This document shows, piece after piece, positions 12,601 to 22,600 of a stretch of 64,000 nucleotides of DNA; position 1 is the stretch's first letter; each line of letters opens with the position of its first letter. The notes beneath the pieces were generated by a model. That model ran no database searches. It was not told the origin of the DNA and saw only the letters and a program-made list of their open reading frames with translations. A program made the position numbers and the translations under genes. The DNA comes from Taeniopygia guttata (taxonomy: Eukaryota > Chordata > Aves > Passeriformes > Estrildidae): contig NC_133032.1 of assembly GCF_048771995.1 (NCBI RefSeq), positions 23,771,501 to 23,835,500 on the forward strand. The letters run 5' to 3'.

Positions 12601-15600
12601 TGTACTTTAAAAATCTCTTAAATGTTAGAAATGTTACTGATATAGAACCAAGAAACTGTAAGCAAAAAATACTTAATCATTCAATCAATCTCTTCATGAT
12701 TGGATTTTAAAAAAATACTAAATGGCTGCAGAAAAACTGAATTACACACATTTTCAATTTGATATTGATTGATACTTCTCAAATACTCATTCCTCATTAA
12801 TAGGGAGGCCAAAATGGATGTTAAATTAAGATATCTAATTACTAATACTAGTAACCAAATATGGTTCCAAAAATAAATAGATATTTTGTTTCTACAAAAG
12901 AAATTCCAGAACTGGTATTTCAGACATCTGAAGTGGAAAATTCTTGACATACTGAAGTAATTTAATTTCCCTGCAAAGATACTGAATAATACAAGGCTTG
13001 GGTTAAGGGGGTTTTCCTTCCTTTTTGAAGGTGCATAGATCTTGGTATTTCTTTTATAATCGTAATCTTATTAACAGTACTGTTTTAGTATTTATCATTT
13101 TGATATAAAAGTGTACAGAGGTCTGAAAACCATGAGCACTAAGAAAATAGGTGAAATTATTTAGAGGAATATTTGTATATAATGTGCTCTTGATTTACAG
13201 GTAGGCAATTTGTTCACATTAAAGGAAGCAGTGTGTCAAATTTCAAAATGGTGTAAAATTCCAAGAATAGTCTGTATTACTTGTATGTAAATATTTTATA
13301 AGTATGATGCTGCTGGGAATTACATTTTCAGTATGCTAATCTACACTGTTCCCATTACAGCCAAGTAAAATTTGTAATAAAGAAGCTGCTATTTCTGTCA
13401 AGGAAAGTGATTTGTGACACTGATTTAAGATAAACTAAGTTTACTAAACTTAACTAATCAGTGGGGAAAATATAGATTTAAATATTGAAATTGTGATTTT
13501 AAAAAAATAGTTCAGATAAGCATAGCCCACATTTTGAAGTTTTAAGCATCCTAAATTCATATGAAAATCTTAAAAACTTAACTTTGTGAAACACGCTTTT
13601 GTGCTAATTTTTTTGTAATTTTTTTAATACCAGCTGTATCCTGATCATGGAGTTCAAACACTACATTATCAGCCCTATGTCCAGAGTCAAATAGCCGTGT
13701 CTGCACCTGTGAGTATCACACTAAGATAGCATAGCATAGCAGTATTGCTGTCATATTTCTTGAAGCAGGGACAGTAAGACAAGAGGGAAATGGATGAAAA
13801 AGTCTTTTAGTAATGAATTAGTACATAAGGAAATAGGAAATATTGGAGAGAAAATGAGATTTTTCTTCAGCTGAAGTTTTGTTGCAGAGGGACAAACATA
13901 TTACTTGTTTTTAAACTATTTGGGGAAGCTAAGAAGTCAAAACATGACTAGTTATTTTAAGACTGAGCTACAAAGTAAACTGCAAATCAGAAACATTTTG
14001 AGAGAAAAATCATGAACCTTATTCAGTTCTTAAGGATGATGGTTACAAATACTTGTTTCTTTCTCTGGGTCTTGTCCTTATATTCATTAGTGCCTTAGAA
14101 AAACACCTCATGTTGTGAAGAGTTAAGGTTTTGAAATGCAGAAAATGAAAAACTGTCCCAGTCAGTCACCTCTGGGTGGTTTTTTGTGCAGTTCTGATTT
14201 AGAAAGGCTATTTGAATATTATTCCATGTCACCTGATGCAAGTTGTTGAATTTTTTTGGTTTCCAGTTTAAGGTGCTCTTGACTAAATTAATAAGGCAAC
14301 TGTGACACCATACATGAAATAATGTGAAAACTGATTTGCCTGATGAGAGATCTAAAGTTGTCAGTAATTGATATTACAGTACTTACTCTTCTCTGAAAGA
14401 TTCTTACTCAGCTGCATGTGGAAGACTAAACATGAACGAATGAAGCCATGTTATAAGCTCTCTGTTCCACATATTTTTCCACTTATTTTACTTTCAGCAT
14501 TTTTTGGGACTGTTGTGTAACAATATGTACTAGGTATTTCCAGCAGAGGGGGCTGTAACCCAAGTCTTGTCTTGGAACAACGTATTTCTTGCTCATTCTT
14601 TCCTGCTTTCTCAGAAGTCTTGTTACCTAGAATTAAAACTCTGTTCTGTTCAGGTCTCAGGTAGATTCAGATATTAAACCTTTCCAAAGGCTTACTAAAT
14701 TCTCATAATTTTATTTGTTACAGGCTGATGCTAAATATTCTTTGGGTTTTTAGTTTTATTTCTTTAGTTAGCTTCATTTACTAGTAATTAGTAGTTCTAA
14801 AATATAACTTTCCCCTTTAAATTTTCATACTACTTTTTGACGTACCTACTTGGAGTTTGAATACGTTTCCCAGGTAATGAATATGATCAGCTTGTATTGT
14901 GTGTCAGTGTGGCTGAGCTCTCATCAATGACTGAAAAAGGCAAATGTTGTCAGCACACTGCTATGTGTTAGGCAAGTGGCTGTGGTATTACCACCTGCTC
15001 CCCAGCTGCAGAAGACAACTGCCTGGTGGCTGTAGTCTACTTAAAATACCCTAGCAAATATCCGCTGCTTGAAAACTGCCAAGTAGTGCCAGTAGAAAGC
15101 AGGTGCCTGAAGTAATGACTGTACCTTGGAGGTAATCTGCTAATTGCCTCTTGCACTGTGTATTCCCAGTGCAATTCCTGGGTTTTATCCTAGGGAGCTG
15201 TAGGTCAGGTGGTGAGAGTAGGATGCTACAGCTGGTATCCAGTTATTTTTGACAGTTGTAGACTTCTTACAGCTTTCAAATGCAGCTCATGTGGCATATC
15301 ATTCTCTGTTCTACCATCAGTACAACCAGTACTAACTAAAAATGCTGGGTTTTAGTACAAAGTTTTTAATAGTGCCAAATGAAAGTTAGAAGCTAATATA
15401 TTCCATCTTAGAACTGTAAATTATTTTGAGATTCAAATTTGGTATTTATGATCAAGTTTGAATCAAAAAATGCTAATCTCCTCCCTGTGTTTGTGTGTTT
15501 GCTAATGACATTGAATATATTTACTTTAAGCTTAATTCTTTTGGCAATTAATAGCACGTTCTGTTGATGAGCATGTGGAAGTCACTTCCGATATTCATGT

Positions 15601-18600
15601 CTGTACAAATGGATATGGCTAACATTCATTCTCAAAGGCGGCCATGTGACACTTTTTTTTTAGGAAGTGAGAAGATTTCTCATCTCTACTGGATGTTTCA
15701 GATCCTCTATCATCATCTAATATGGAGATGAATGTTTGGATTTTTCCAAAGAGTATATGTTAGTGTCTGGTAGTAAAAGTTATCTGGGCTATAGTAACAA
15801 TGGAAACTTAGCAAGGATTGACGTTTGTGATCTTTGATTTCAGGCCCAGGACAAATATCTATGAATTAAGTTTTGGTTTTGTTAAGTGTTTATCTGAAGT
15901 TCTGAGGCACTGGCCTGGTAAATGTTAGTTGTATATTATGTGTGTATATGAGGGAGACCTCCGAGGCCTGAGGAGCTGAGCACACAATTGCAGTCCACAG
16001 AGTGAGCAAAGTGTAAAAGGTTCTGGCACATGGATTGAGTGGGTGGGTAGGGTTTATTTCATGTGGTTTTTTTTATTATCTACCCTTTTGAGCTGCAGTG
16101 TCCTCTTTGGGGGGTAGGCCTGGTTCTAGTCTGTTGCAGTTACTGCTTTTCACATAGTTTGTGTCCAGCAGTGGGTTTGGGTGGCATCTACACTACCAGA
16201 CAATAAAGTGTCATTTGTGCTATAGTTCATGGATGCTTGCATTCAGACCATAATGGTGCATGATGGCCTTTGTGTTGTAAGTGTTCTGTAAATTTAACTG
16301 AACATAGCACACTGTTATTCTCTGTAGTTAAGAACAATAGGGGAAGATTTGTGTTCAGTGTGTATAATACATATAAATGTACATGTGTTTGTAAAGTTTA
16401 AGTAGATACACATGCACGTAGATTTATGTAAATTGTGTCTTTCATAAGAATTCTGGTGTAATCATTTGGGGAAAAGTTTAGTTATTTTATACTTGTACTG
16501 CATGTTATTGTCTGATATTCTGTCTGAAACAACAAAAGTATTGCTACATAATTTCTGTTTAGGTAAGTGAAATTGAAAGAGGCTAAGCCTTTTGTTTATC
16601 GATATGTTAGTCTAAGAAACATGAATCTAAACTTCTAGTTATATGATTGCCAAGAGACTTGTCACTAGCTGCGGCTAGGTCTGTTGCCTCTAAAATGGCT
16701 ATTTTAAACTCTACTTGCAAATTTGATATTAATGTGGAAAGATACAGGGGGTGCATGCTTTTTCTCATGTTGTTTCATTCTGTGTTCTCTTTACAAACTT
16801 CTCTTTTTCTTTCCTGTTTGTTTGCTCTTACTTCAGTTCAGTGGGTTTTTGTCTTTTGCTTTCTCTTTACTTGATGACCCTATGGAGAATTCACTATAAA
16901 AGCATTTCAGCCACTCTAGTCTATCTTTACTGATTAATTTTATTCTTTTTTTTTTTTTTTTCTTTTGTGTCCAGTCCTTCCTGTGTGGCCGAGATCCATC
17001 ATCTCCATAACAGCTAGCAGCTGCCAGTTGTGGCATTTGGGTCAGTTATTTCATTGCAATGCTTGCTTTTTGTGAGTAATATAATGTGCTCAGGTCTAGC
17101 ACAGTCTGCAGTATCACTTACCTGCTTTCTTCAGTTTGACACTTGCTAGTAATTCTCTTCATAAACCAAACTCTGTATAATCGGTGTCATTCATTCCTGG
17201 AATGGTAATGTATATGTAAACTCCATCATCATTTTAGTTAAACTGCCTGAATTTTATATGGGTTTGGATTGTTTTCCTTTAGCAAGAATGAAATTTTCAG
17301 TACTACCAATGTATGATTCTTTAGTTTCTGCAAACTCTTTTAATTGCCTTTTGACAACTTCTTCCCTTTTTCTCTGTTTGTGCAATTTACAGTAGCTTGT
17401 GTTTATAGGGCTATACTCTGGCAGGTGCTCAAGCATGTTTTACTGTGAAAATGCTGCTTCTTTGTTGCCTTCACTTTTTTAAAAATTAGTATTTTGATGA
17501 AAGGAGGCCTAGGGAAGAATACATGTTTTGCACATCTTAATATTAGAGTCAGTTTCTGACTTGATAGCTTTTAAACAGCTCACTGATTTGTAGCAGGGCC
17601 TTGCTGCATGTGACTTCTCATCTGCATATGTGCCTGTATGATTTATCCCCAGCTGTGGCTTTTAAACAAATATTAGAAGCCTACTAGTGTAAAACTAAGT
17701 ATAATATTCTCAGTAGACAAAGAGAAGGTGTTTGTGTCCTACCTATACTAATAGGAGTTAAACTAAGGAAAAAGAGAAACACATTGGGGTTGAAATCCTG
17801 CAAAGTGGATATGAAAACTGAAGAGCAGGGAACCTTGGGAGTTTTGAAAAGCAATGCACACAATGGTGGGGAGTTGTGTAGATGATGGAAAGAGACTGAT
17901 ATATTGAGATTAGAGTGGTTTGAATATCCTGATAGAGGTGTATAAACTGCAGCTGGTTGTATTAGGAAACAATCAGAGCCAGAAGGGAGCATAAAAAGTT
18001 AAATTTAACAAAACAAAAAAAGAAGTTAGTGCTGAAAAGGCCTGGGATAAGAAACAAGGTTAGAAAGAAAGTAGTTTGAGTCTGTCATATGACATAATTA
18101 AGTGAAGAGTAAAAGAGATGGACAGTGTACCTTTGGGATCTAGATCAGCTTAGACAGGGGGACTGTAAGAGAATTTGATCTTTGGAAGAAAAAACAGAAT
18201 AGGTAAAAGTATTCTAAAATGTTTTTGCCAATACCTAAAATGGTAGCTGCATTTTCTGCATCTTGCCATCCTTTTGTCAGCAGCTAGTGGCATCCACTGA
18301 CAAATTATATAAGCACAGTCCATTGCCTCTCAGTTTACAAATAAACAGCTTTCAGTTCACTAGCTCAGGTTTTATGTGTCAGCTGCTAAAAACTTAATGA
18401 AAACATTATTGTAAGCACCCATAGTAAAGCATTGCTCTAATCTACATTACCAGAAATGCTAAAGAAAAGAAAATTGAATTGGTTACATAGGTTTTCACTA
18501 AATACTTTGTAAAAATAAATTTTCCCCATCAGATTATAAAGAGGATACGATTGCTTTAATAACTTGACATCCTTTAGTAAGACTGTATGATCAATGAACA

Positions 18601-18993
18601 AAACTGGTTTGCTTTCTTTTAGTAAAAGAATTCGGAACTCCTAAGATTCCATGCTTGTAAGTAAAGGAGGGTATTTCCTGCCACTGTGGGCTTCATGACC
18701 TAGGTGCATAAGAAAAATCTGCTTTTCCTTTTTGAACCATGACCTAGGTGGGCTTCATGACCTAGGTGCATAAGAAAAATCTGCTTTTCCTTTTTGAACC
18801 AAATCTGTCCAGCTGATGCAATAGTGGACTGTAACCGTTCATTGAAGCATTATTAATGCAGTAAATGGGACACACTTTGCAACGGAAGAAACAACACAGC
18901 ATTTTTCCCTCTCTTTAGGAATTGAGGTCGCATTCTGTGAGAAGACATGTTCTGCATCATTCGTCTGTGAGTCTGAAACTTCAGTCTGCATGA
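485..18993 (+). CDS. BOLL: BOLL (boule-like RNA-binding protein), spliced gene, 10 coding exons
   Basis: DAZ-family RNA-binding protein; in animals it promotes translation of germ-cell mRNAs and is needed for meiosis, mainly in testis. Exons: 485-625, 3573-3664, 6295-6349, 7739-7817, 9706-9872, 10233-10304, 10960-11007, 12069-12194, 13634-13708, 18919-18993. All have GT/AG borders and compatible phases. From the ATG at 497 the product is 305 aa (human about 283). RRM spans about residues 33-110: RNP2 is VFVGGI at 35-40, RNP1 is KGYGFVTF at 73-80, split by an intron. After it come the Pro/Gln/Tyr-rich DAZ-type region and QWQWSV. The exon at 485 is open upstream of the ATG (codons for ATDQ), and the ATG has a C at -3, so translation may begin in an exon left of the window, as in one mammalian isoform. 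Introns of 360 to 5,210 bases. Identification is firm; the last exon is less certain. Confidence 0.95.
874..902. repeat. Short inverted repeat (13-bp arms, 3-base loop)
   Basis: Arms 874-886 and 890-902 pair with one G.U as RNA; the loop is aga. It lies in a BOLL intron. Too short for a microRNA precursor; no function assigned. Confidence 0.6.
1195..1362. repeat. 84-bp tandem duplication, two copies
   Basis: Copies at 1195-1278 and 1279-1362 differ at two positions by my reading (about 98% identical), so the event is recent. It lies in a BOLL intron. The period is a multiple of three, which creates a long but meaningless open frame on the minus strand. Confidence 0.95.
3573..3664 (+). CDS. 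BOLL: BOLL exon, middle of RRM
   Basis: Encodes ANEKDLKNFFAQYGSVTEVK and on to DRAGVSKG, the RRM helix 1 and strands 2-3. It is 92 nt and ends two bases into the Gly codon of RNP1. The only donor that keeps the RRM frame is gtcggt at 3665, a poor match to consensus; a competing gtatag lies four bases further on. Confidence 0.92.
4568..4573. repeat. Target-site duplication, left copy (atgtct)
   Basis: Identical to 5052-5057 and directly abuts the LTR 5' end. Confidence 0.85.
4574..5051 (+). mobile_element. Solo LTR of an endogenous retrovirus (class II / ERVK-like)
   Basis: A 478-bp block starting TGTTGGG and ending CTTCACA (TGT...ACA ends), flanked on both sides by the 6-bp direct repeat atgtct (4568-4573 and 5052-5057). 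Its interior is strikingly C-rich against AT-rich flanks, and an AATAAA at 4962-4967 sits near its 3' end as in an LTR. No internal viral region is present, so it is a solo LTR left by recombination. Six-base target duplications are typical of class II (beta-like) avian ERVs. It has the same orientation as BOLL, in the intron between the two middle RRM exons. Intact target duplications suggest a fairly young insertion; the family name needs a repeat library. Confidence 0.85.
5052..5057. repeat. Target-site duplication, right copy (atgtct)
   Basis: Identical to 4568-4573 and directly abuts the LTR 3' end. Confidence 0.85.
6295..6349 (+). CDS. BOLL: BOLL exon, RNP1 and following helix
   Basis: 55 nt after a ttttgtttag acceptor, with a consensus gtaagt donor at 6350. 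It completes the split Gly and encodes YGFVTFETQEEAQKILQD, holding the aromatic RNP1 residues. Confidence 0.94.
7601..7660 (+). repeat. Diverged dispersed repeat, copy A
   Basis: Shares tccagacacat, ctggtttca and the spacing of tgctctcttgctcaatgtgtct with copy B at 8524-8580, roughly three quarters identical by eye. Probably two fragments of an old transposable element or an old local duplication. Family not recognised. Confidence 0.55.
7739..7817 (+). CDS. BOLL: BOLL exon, end of RRM
   Basis: 79 nt: AKNLNYKNKKLNIAPAVRKQ, then AWSPNS. It matches the boule segment KLNYKDKKLNIGPAIRKQ. Donor gtatgt at 7818; ends one base into an Arg codon. Confidence 0.93.
8524..8580 (+). repeat. Diverged dispersed repeat, copy B
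   Basis: Same orientation as copy A at 7601-7660; the two lie in neighbouring BOLL introns on either side of the exon at 7739. Family not recognised. Confidence 0.55.
9706..9872 (+). CDS. BOLL: BOLL exon with duplicated AGTMY motif (DAZ-type region)
   Basis: 167 nt. Encodes RSSVAPQAGTMYATTA, VSPEAGTMYLTTS, then GYPYVYHNGVAYFHT and QQPWP. The single AGTMYLTT block of human BOLL is present twice here, as 39-nt units at 9714-9752 and 9753-9791. The rest aligns with the conserved YPYxYHNGVAYFHT segment. Donor gtaagg at 9873. Confidence 0.94.
9714..9791 (+). repeat. In-frame 39-bp tandem repeat inside BOLL coding sequence
   Basis: Two adjacent 13-codon units (residues 122-134 and 135-147). The run gctggtacaatgta is identical in both and the flanking codons have diverged, so the duplication is not brand new. 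It keeps the frame. Confidence 0.9.
10233..10304 (+). CDS. BOLL: BOLL exon (SSPVMVAPPVYQ segment)
   Basis: 72 nt encoding SCSVSSSPVMVAPPVYQSPT and YHYQ, matching human SVCSSPVMVAQPIYQQPAYHYQ. The acceptor is gaag at 10229-10232. A second AG 17 bases inside the exon has a good pyrimidine tract but would break the frame, so the upstream one was chosen. Confidence 0.9.
10960..11007 (+). CDS. BOLL: BOLL exon (QWQWSV motif)
   Basis: 48 nt encoding APIQCLSSQWQWSVTQ, the conserved GQWQWSVPQ block of boule. Acceptor attttag, donor gtaaat. Confidence 0.92.
12069..12194 (+). CDS. BOLL: BOLL exon (LYLRPSEVLYQP segment)
   Basis: 126 nt encoding SPTSSPPLLYLRPSEVLYQP and on to GGCISPPLLMEAAVPE. Parallels human FLYLQPSEVIYQPVEIAQDGGC. 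Acceptor tatttcag, donor gtattt. Phase 0. Confidence 0.93.
13634..13708 (+). CDS. BOLL: BOLL exon (YPDHGVQ segment)
   Basis: 75 nt encoding LYPDHGVQTLHYQPYVQSQI then AVSAP; parallels human YSDHGVQATYHQVYAPSAI. Acceptor aataccag, donor gtgagt. Phase 0. Confidence 0.92.
16946..16961. repeat. Poly(T) run, 16 bases
   Basis: Homopolymer in the last BOLL intron; no element body recognised beside it. Confidence 0.9.
18686..18801. repeat. 62-bp period tandem duplication, two copies
   Basis: 54 bases at 18686-18739 recur without a difference at 18748-18801. The core catgacctaggtg also occurs a third time at the junction between the copies. It lies about 120 bases before the last BOLL exon. Identity implies a recent, possibly polymorphic event. 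Confidence 0.93.
18919..18993 (+). CDS. BOLL: Probable BOLL terminal coding exon
   Basis: A strong acceptor (ttccctctctttag) is followed by 24 codons in the phase set by the previous exon, then tga. The basic, His/Ser-rich tail reads ELRSHSVRRHVLHHSS and then VSLKLQSA. It differs from the human major C-terminus (ending KTVWSIHY), which I could not find in the 5.2 kb before it. A 24-codon open stretch alone is weak evidence; the acceptor, phase, position and a downstream poly(A) signal support it. Confidence 0.6.
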   Translation, partial: ELRSHSVRRHVLHHSSVSLKLQSA

Positions 18994-19640
18994 AGTCATC
19001 AGTTTCATCCAAAAAAAATTACAGAATGGAAGATAAAACTTTACCTTCTACAGATGCTGTAAAATGCTGGGGTTTTTAGCCATGTATTTTGCTAAGACAC
19101 CTATCACAGTGAGAGTGTGTTCTTCCTAACTTCTGATGTTTCCTTGCAGGTTCCCCAGTTAAAATACCACTACTTTTTTCAAGCAATAACATGAAATTTC
19201 GTATTTTGGTCAGGTAAAACCACATGAAATTATAATTTTATCCCTGCACTTCCTTTCTTAATAGAAATCCTGTTACAGGACCGAGAGGGTGATTTCTGAA
19301 ACACAGTCTGCTGTATGTATTCCAGTTACTAACCCAGACTGAAAGCCAGTGTACTTCTACTAAAAAGATAATGTCATTTTTAATTTCTGGGTTACATACA
19401 CTTGAAAGATACATTAGTTAGAAAGTTGAAGCCATTTTGCCACATACAGCATTTTTGTACTGTGGATAAAATCTTGTTATTTAAATCTATGTGAGTTTCA
19501 TTTCCATTCCAAAACAATTTGTGTAGCTTAATTTTTCTTGCTATCAGTATTCTCTACTTTTATATGGTATTTTACTTGTGTGACATTTTAGTGTTCGCAG
19601 TAATAACTTTTTAAAATAAAATTTGGACCCCTAGTTTAAT
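18994..19640 (+). other. BOLL: Likely BOLL 3' UTR
   Basis: Sequence after the predicted stop with no open frame, ending just past an aataaa hexamer. The extent is inferred from that signal only. Confidence 0.45.
19615..19620 (+). terminator. Candidate BOLL polyadenylation signal AATAAA
   Basis: An aataaa hexamer 622 bases after the predicted stop codon. Confidence 0.4.
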
Positions 19641-22600
19641 AATGATTTGTTCTCATTCTAGTATTTTTCTTCCATATGTATTTGGTTTTATAGTATGTTT
19701 TTAGCTAGAGAAAAAGGAATTAATTGACTACTTGAATTAGAAATAGCAATGAAAAGTTCTTTGCTTCTTTGAGGTCTTCTGTTGTCTGTATGAAAATAAG
19801 GAACTCCCTGGCAGTATCACAAATTGAGATGAAAGACTATTTTTAACTTGATTTCAAGAAAATAATTTTATTATTTGGTTATTGTGTGTTGTTTGGTTTT
19901 TGCTTCTCCCCTCACCTCCTGGAGTTCCTTCTATTCATTACAAAATCACATTCCCCAAAGGTTGAAAATACAGCTTATGTATTTACAGGAGTGCAAGGTA
20001 TGGCTTATTGCTTCTGTAGCACTGAAGCTTTTTTTTTTTTTTTATCTAATATATCCTTGAGTTAGTCAATTTTATCTGTTTTGTAGTAATTTGGGGATTT
20101 TCTTTTTGTGTGGGTTTGTTTTGTTGGTACTTTCTTCCTTTTAATCTTTCAGAGATCTTGCCAAATGGACATTGTAGTCAGTGAATAATCCATGTATGAT
20201 ATATAAATATCTTTAAAGATTCTTCTAGTGTTCAGTAGTGCTTTGCAGTGCTGTCCAGGAAGAGAGTTGGAGCCCAGTTCTAGTTTTATATTGTTTGAAA
20301 TTGTTAAGAAAGGAGATGCCATGTATTAAGTCTTGGTTGCAAGTTTCCTCATGTGACTGACTTTGCACCTTCTGCTAGGTAGAAAAATCTACACAAATAT
20401 AATTTTAATAGTTTCTATTTTTAACAATTTATTGCTGTAGCAGCTGTAGTGGATTGTTTTGCCACTAAGTGTCAAAAGAAGTATACAATTTTTTTGACAC
20501 GTAGAGTTCAGCCTGTTTTTGAAGGGGGAAGTATTCATTTGCTTTAATTTCTCATGTTTCTGAGGAAGTCTGTACCACTAAACATGTTTGTCCAGTTCTG
20601 TTTAATTTTCACATTTTGGAACTTATCAATACAAATTTATCATAAAAATCTTGGCTCATCAAAGCCATAATTTATTTCCATGGAAGAATTTTTACATAGT
20701 AGGTATTTTTTAAGGAAGTTTTGTCTCTGTAGGTGCCAAAGAAAGATTGTGTTTGGGTAGAGCCTTATTTCTTGTATCAGAAAACACACATTTGACCCAG
20801 GATTCTGGAGTTTTAGTCCCAAGCCCATATTTTTGGAATCTGCACTCTGTTTACCAAATGTGAATTGCCTGTTTTTAATAATGCTTCAGAGATTGAAGAA
20901 GTTAATTTTACAGTCAGTACTATCTTAAAAGAAGAGTGCTTAGAGCAGTCACGTGACATCACATTGTGGCTCTATTCCAGACACCCACAAAAGTAGTTTA
21001 TTTTCTCTCAATTGGTGCAGATGTTAGATTGTTGATAATGAGTTGATCCCATGGCCTTTCTTCAGAGATCACTCACTTTATTTTTACATTTGTGTGAACT
21101 TGATTGTTTGTAAGGATACTCAGTGTCAGGCACTTAACTATCCCTGCAGTGTTCCCCTGTGGGGTGTGTAACATCACTCTGGAGACACTGTTAGTTAGGA
21201 TTGTGTCTTCCAAGTCTTAACAAAGCCTTGTTTTGATTTGAGAGACAGAGAAGAAACCAAGTAGCTCTGAATAATGGTTTTCCTCTAGGAACTGGCAGTC
21301 ACTGTTCAAATACTGAGGCCTTTTCATTTATATTGTGGCTCATCTTTGTTCAGAGTGCTTGCCAAGAGTGATGGCATGACATCAGACAGCAGTGACTGAA
21401 CCAACCTGTCAGGAGTTGAATCTCTCTGTAGGCATGGTTGAGATGTAACTGACCTGTGTGAATCCCTGTAGTTGAATTAAATGTGGGCTAGGGGCAAACT
21501 ACATTTCCTCAGTGCCTACAGTTGTACTGTTTTGATGTTCTGGCATTTATGACTTCTTGTTCCTTTACACTGCACAATCCTGTTCTGCTAGTTAAGCTTT
21601 CTGGAATGTGGAGATTCCCATACTGCTAAATAAAAGTCATTTAGTTAACCATAGATCCTCAGATGAGGATTTTGGGAGTCATGTTCTCTTTGGCCTTCTG
21701 CAGTTTCCTGCTGATAATATTGAGGCTCCACACTGGTGCTAGGAGGGAATGTATCCCCACGTGCTCTGTGGGCATGCAGTAACTGATAGAAAATGACCTT
21801 TATGCATTGGCTCTCACATTCCTATATTAGCAAACTAAGTTAATTTTCTGGCTTCCACCCTTTGGAATGTAGGAGAATTGGTTGGTGTCTTCTGCTGGAA
21901 GCTGGTTGGTTTTCTACTGAGCTTGCTGTTACACTGTTTCTAGTAACTGCTGTCTGCTTAATGTTCCATTTCCATTGCAGAAGGTTAGTTCTATCATTCT
22001 CTATTAACACTGGATAAAAACTTGGACAGGTAAAAAGTTACTGAAGTTGTCTCTCGGGTATTTTTGTGTATCTGGTTGGTTTTTTTGGTAAAATGTAGAA
22101 TTCTCTGGTTCATTTGTATTTTTGGTTTCTGCTTCAGATCTTATGCAACAGAATTTATTGTCTCTGAAAAGCTGTTTGCAGTTTTCATTTCAAACTGGCA
22201 TTTCTTTATATTCAGGTGCTCATTTTCCAAAATAGTTAAGAAGTCATTGAGTAAACTGCATTCCAGTAGTAACTAGCAGAACACATGGCTCTCGTAAAAA
22301 GTTTTTCTCTGTTTAACATCGTCATAAAATATGAAAAGTTGTACGTCTGCAAAATACTGTTGTTTTTTTTTTTTTTGTAAAATAGGTTTGTGCCTTTGCA
22401 ATGCTGATGTACTATAGTAGGTTCACTTTACCTGCTATAAAAACTTCTTAAGTTTCCTATTGAAATAAAAATATTCAGCTTAAGTCCTTATTTTAAGGAT
22501 CCAGAGTACAGTGCCATGTGTGCAGTCCTGCACACTAATCCTTATATAGCTGTTATAGCTGAAAATACAGATTGAGCCCATCCAGTTTCTTTCCAGAATT

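Larger units (their letters stand above)
13709..18918 (+). other. Last BOLL intron, 5.2 kb, no gene seen
   Basis: AT-rich non-coding sequence with a T16 run at 16946-16961 and a tandem duplication near its 3' end (18686-18801). I looked here for an exon like the mammalian VMQPEPIKTVWSIHY tail and found none. Open frames in it resemble no known protein. Confidence 0.7.
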
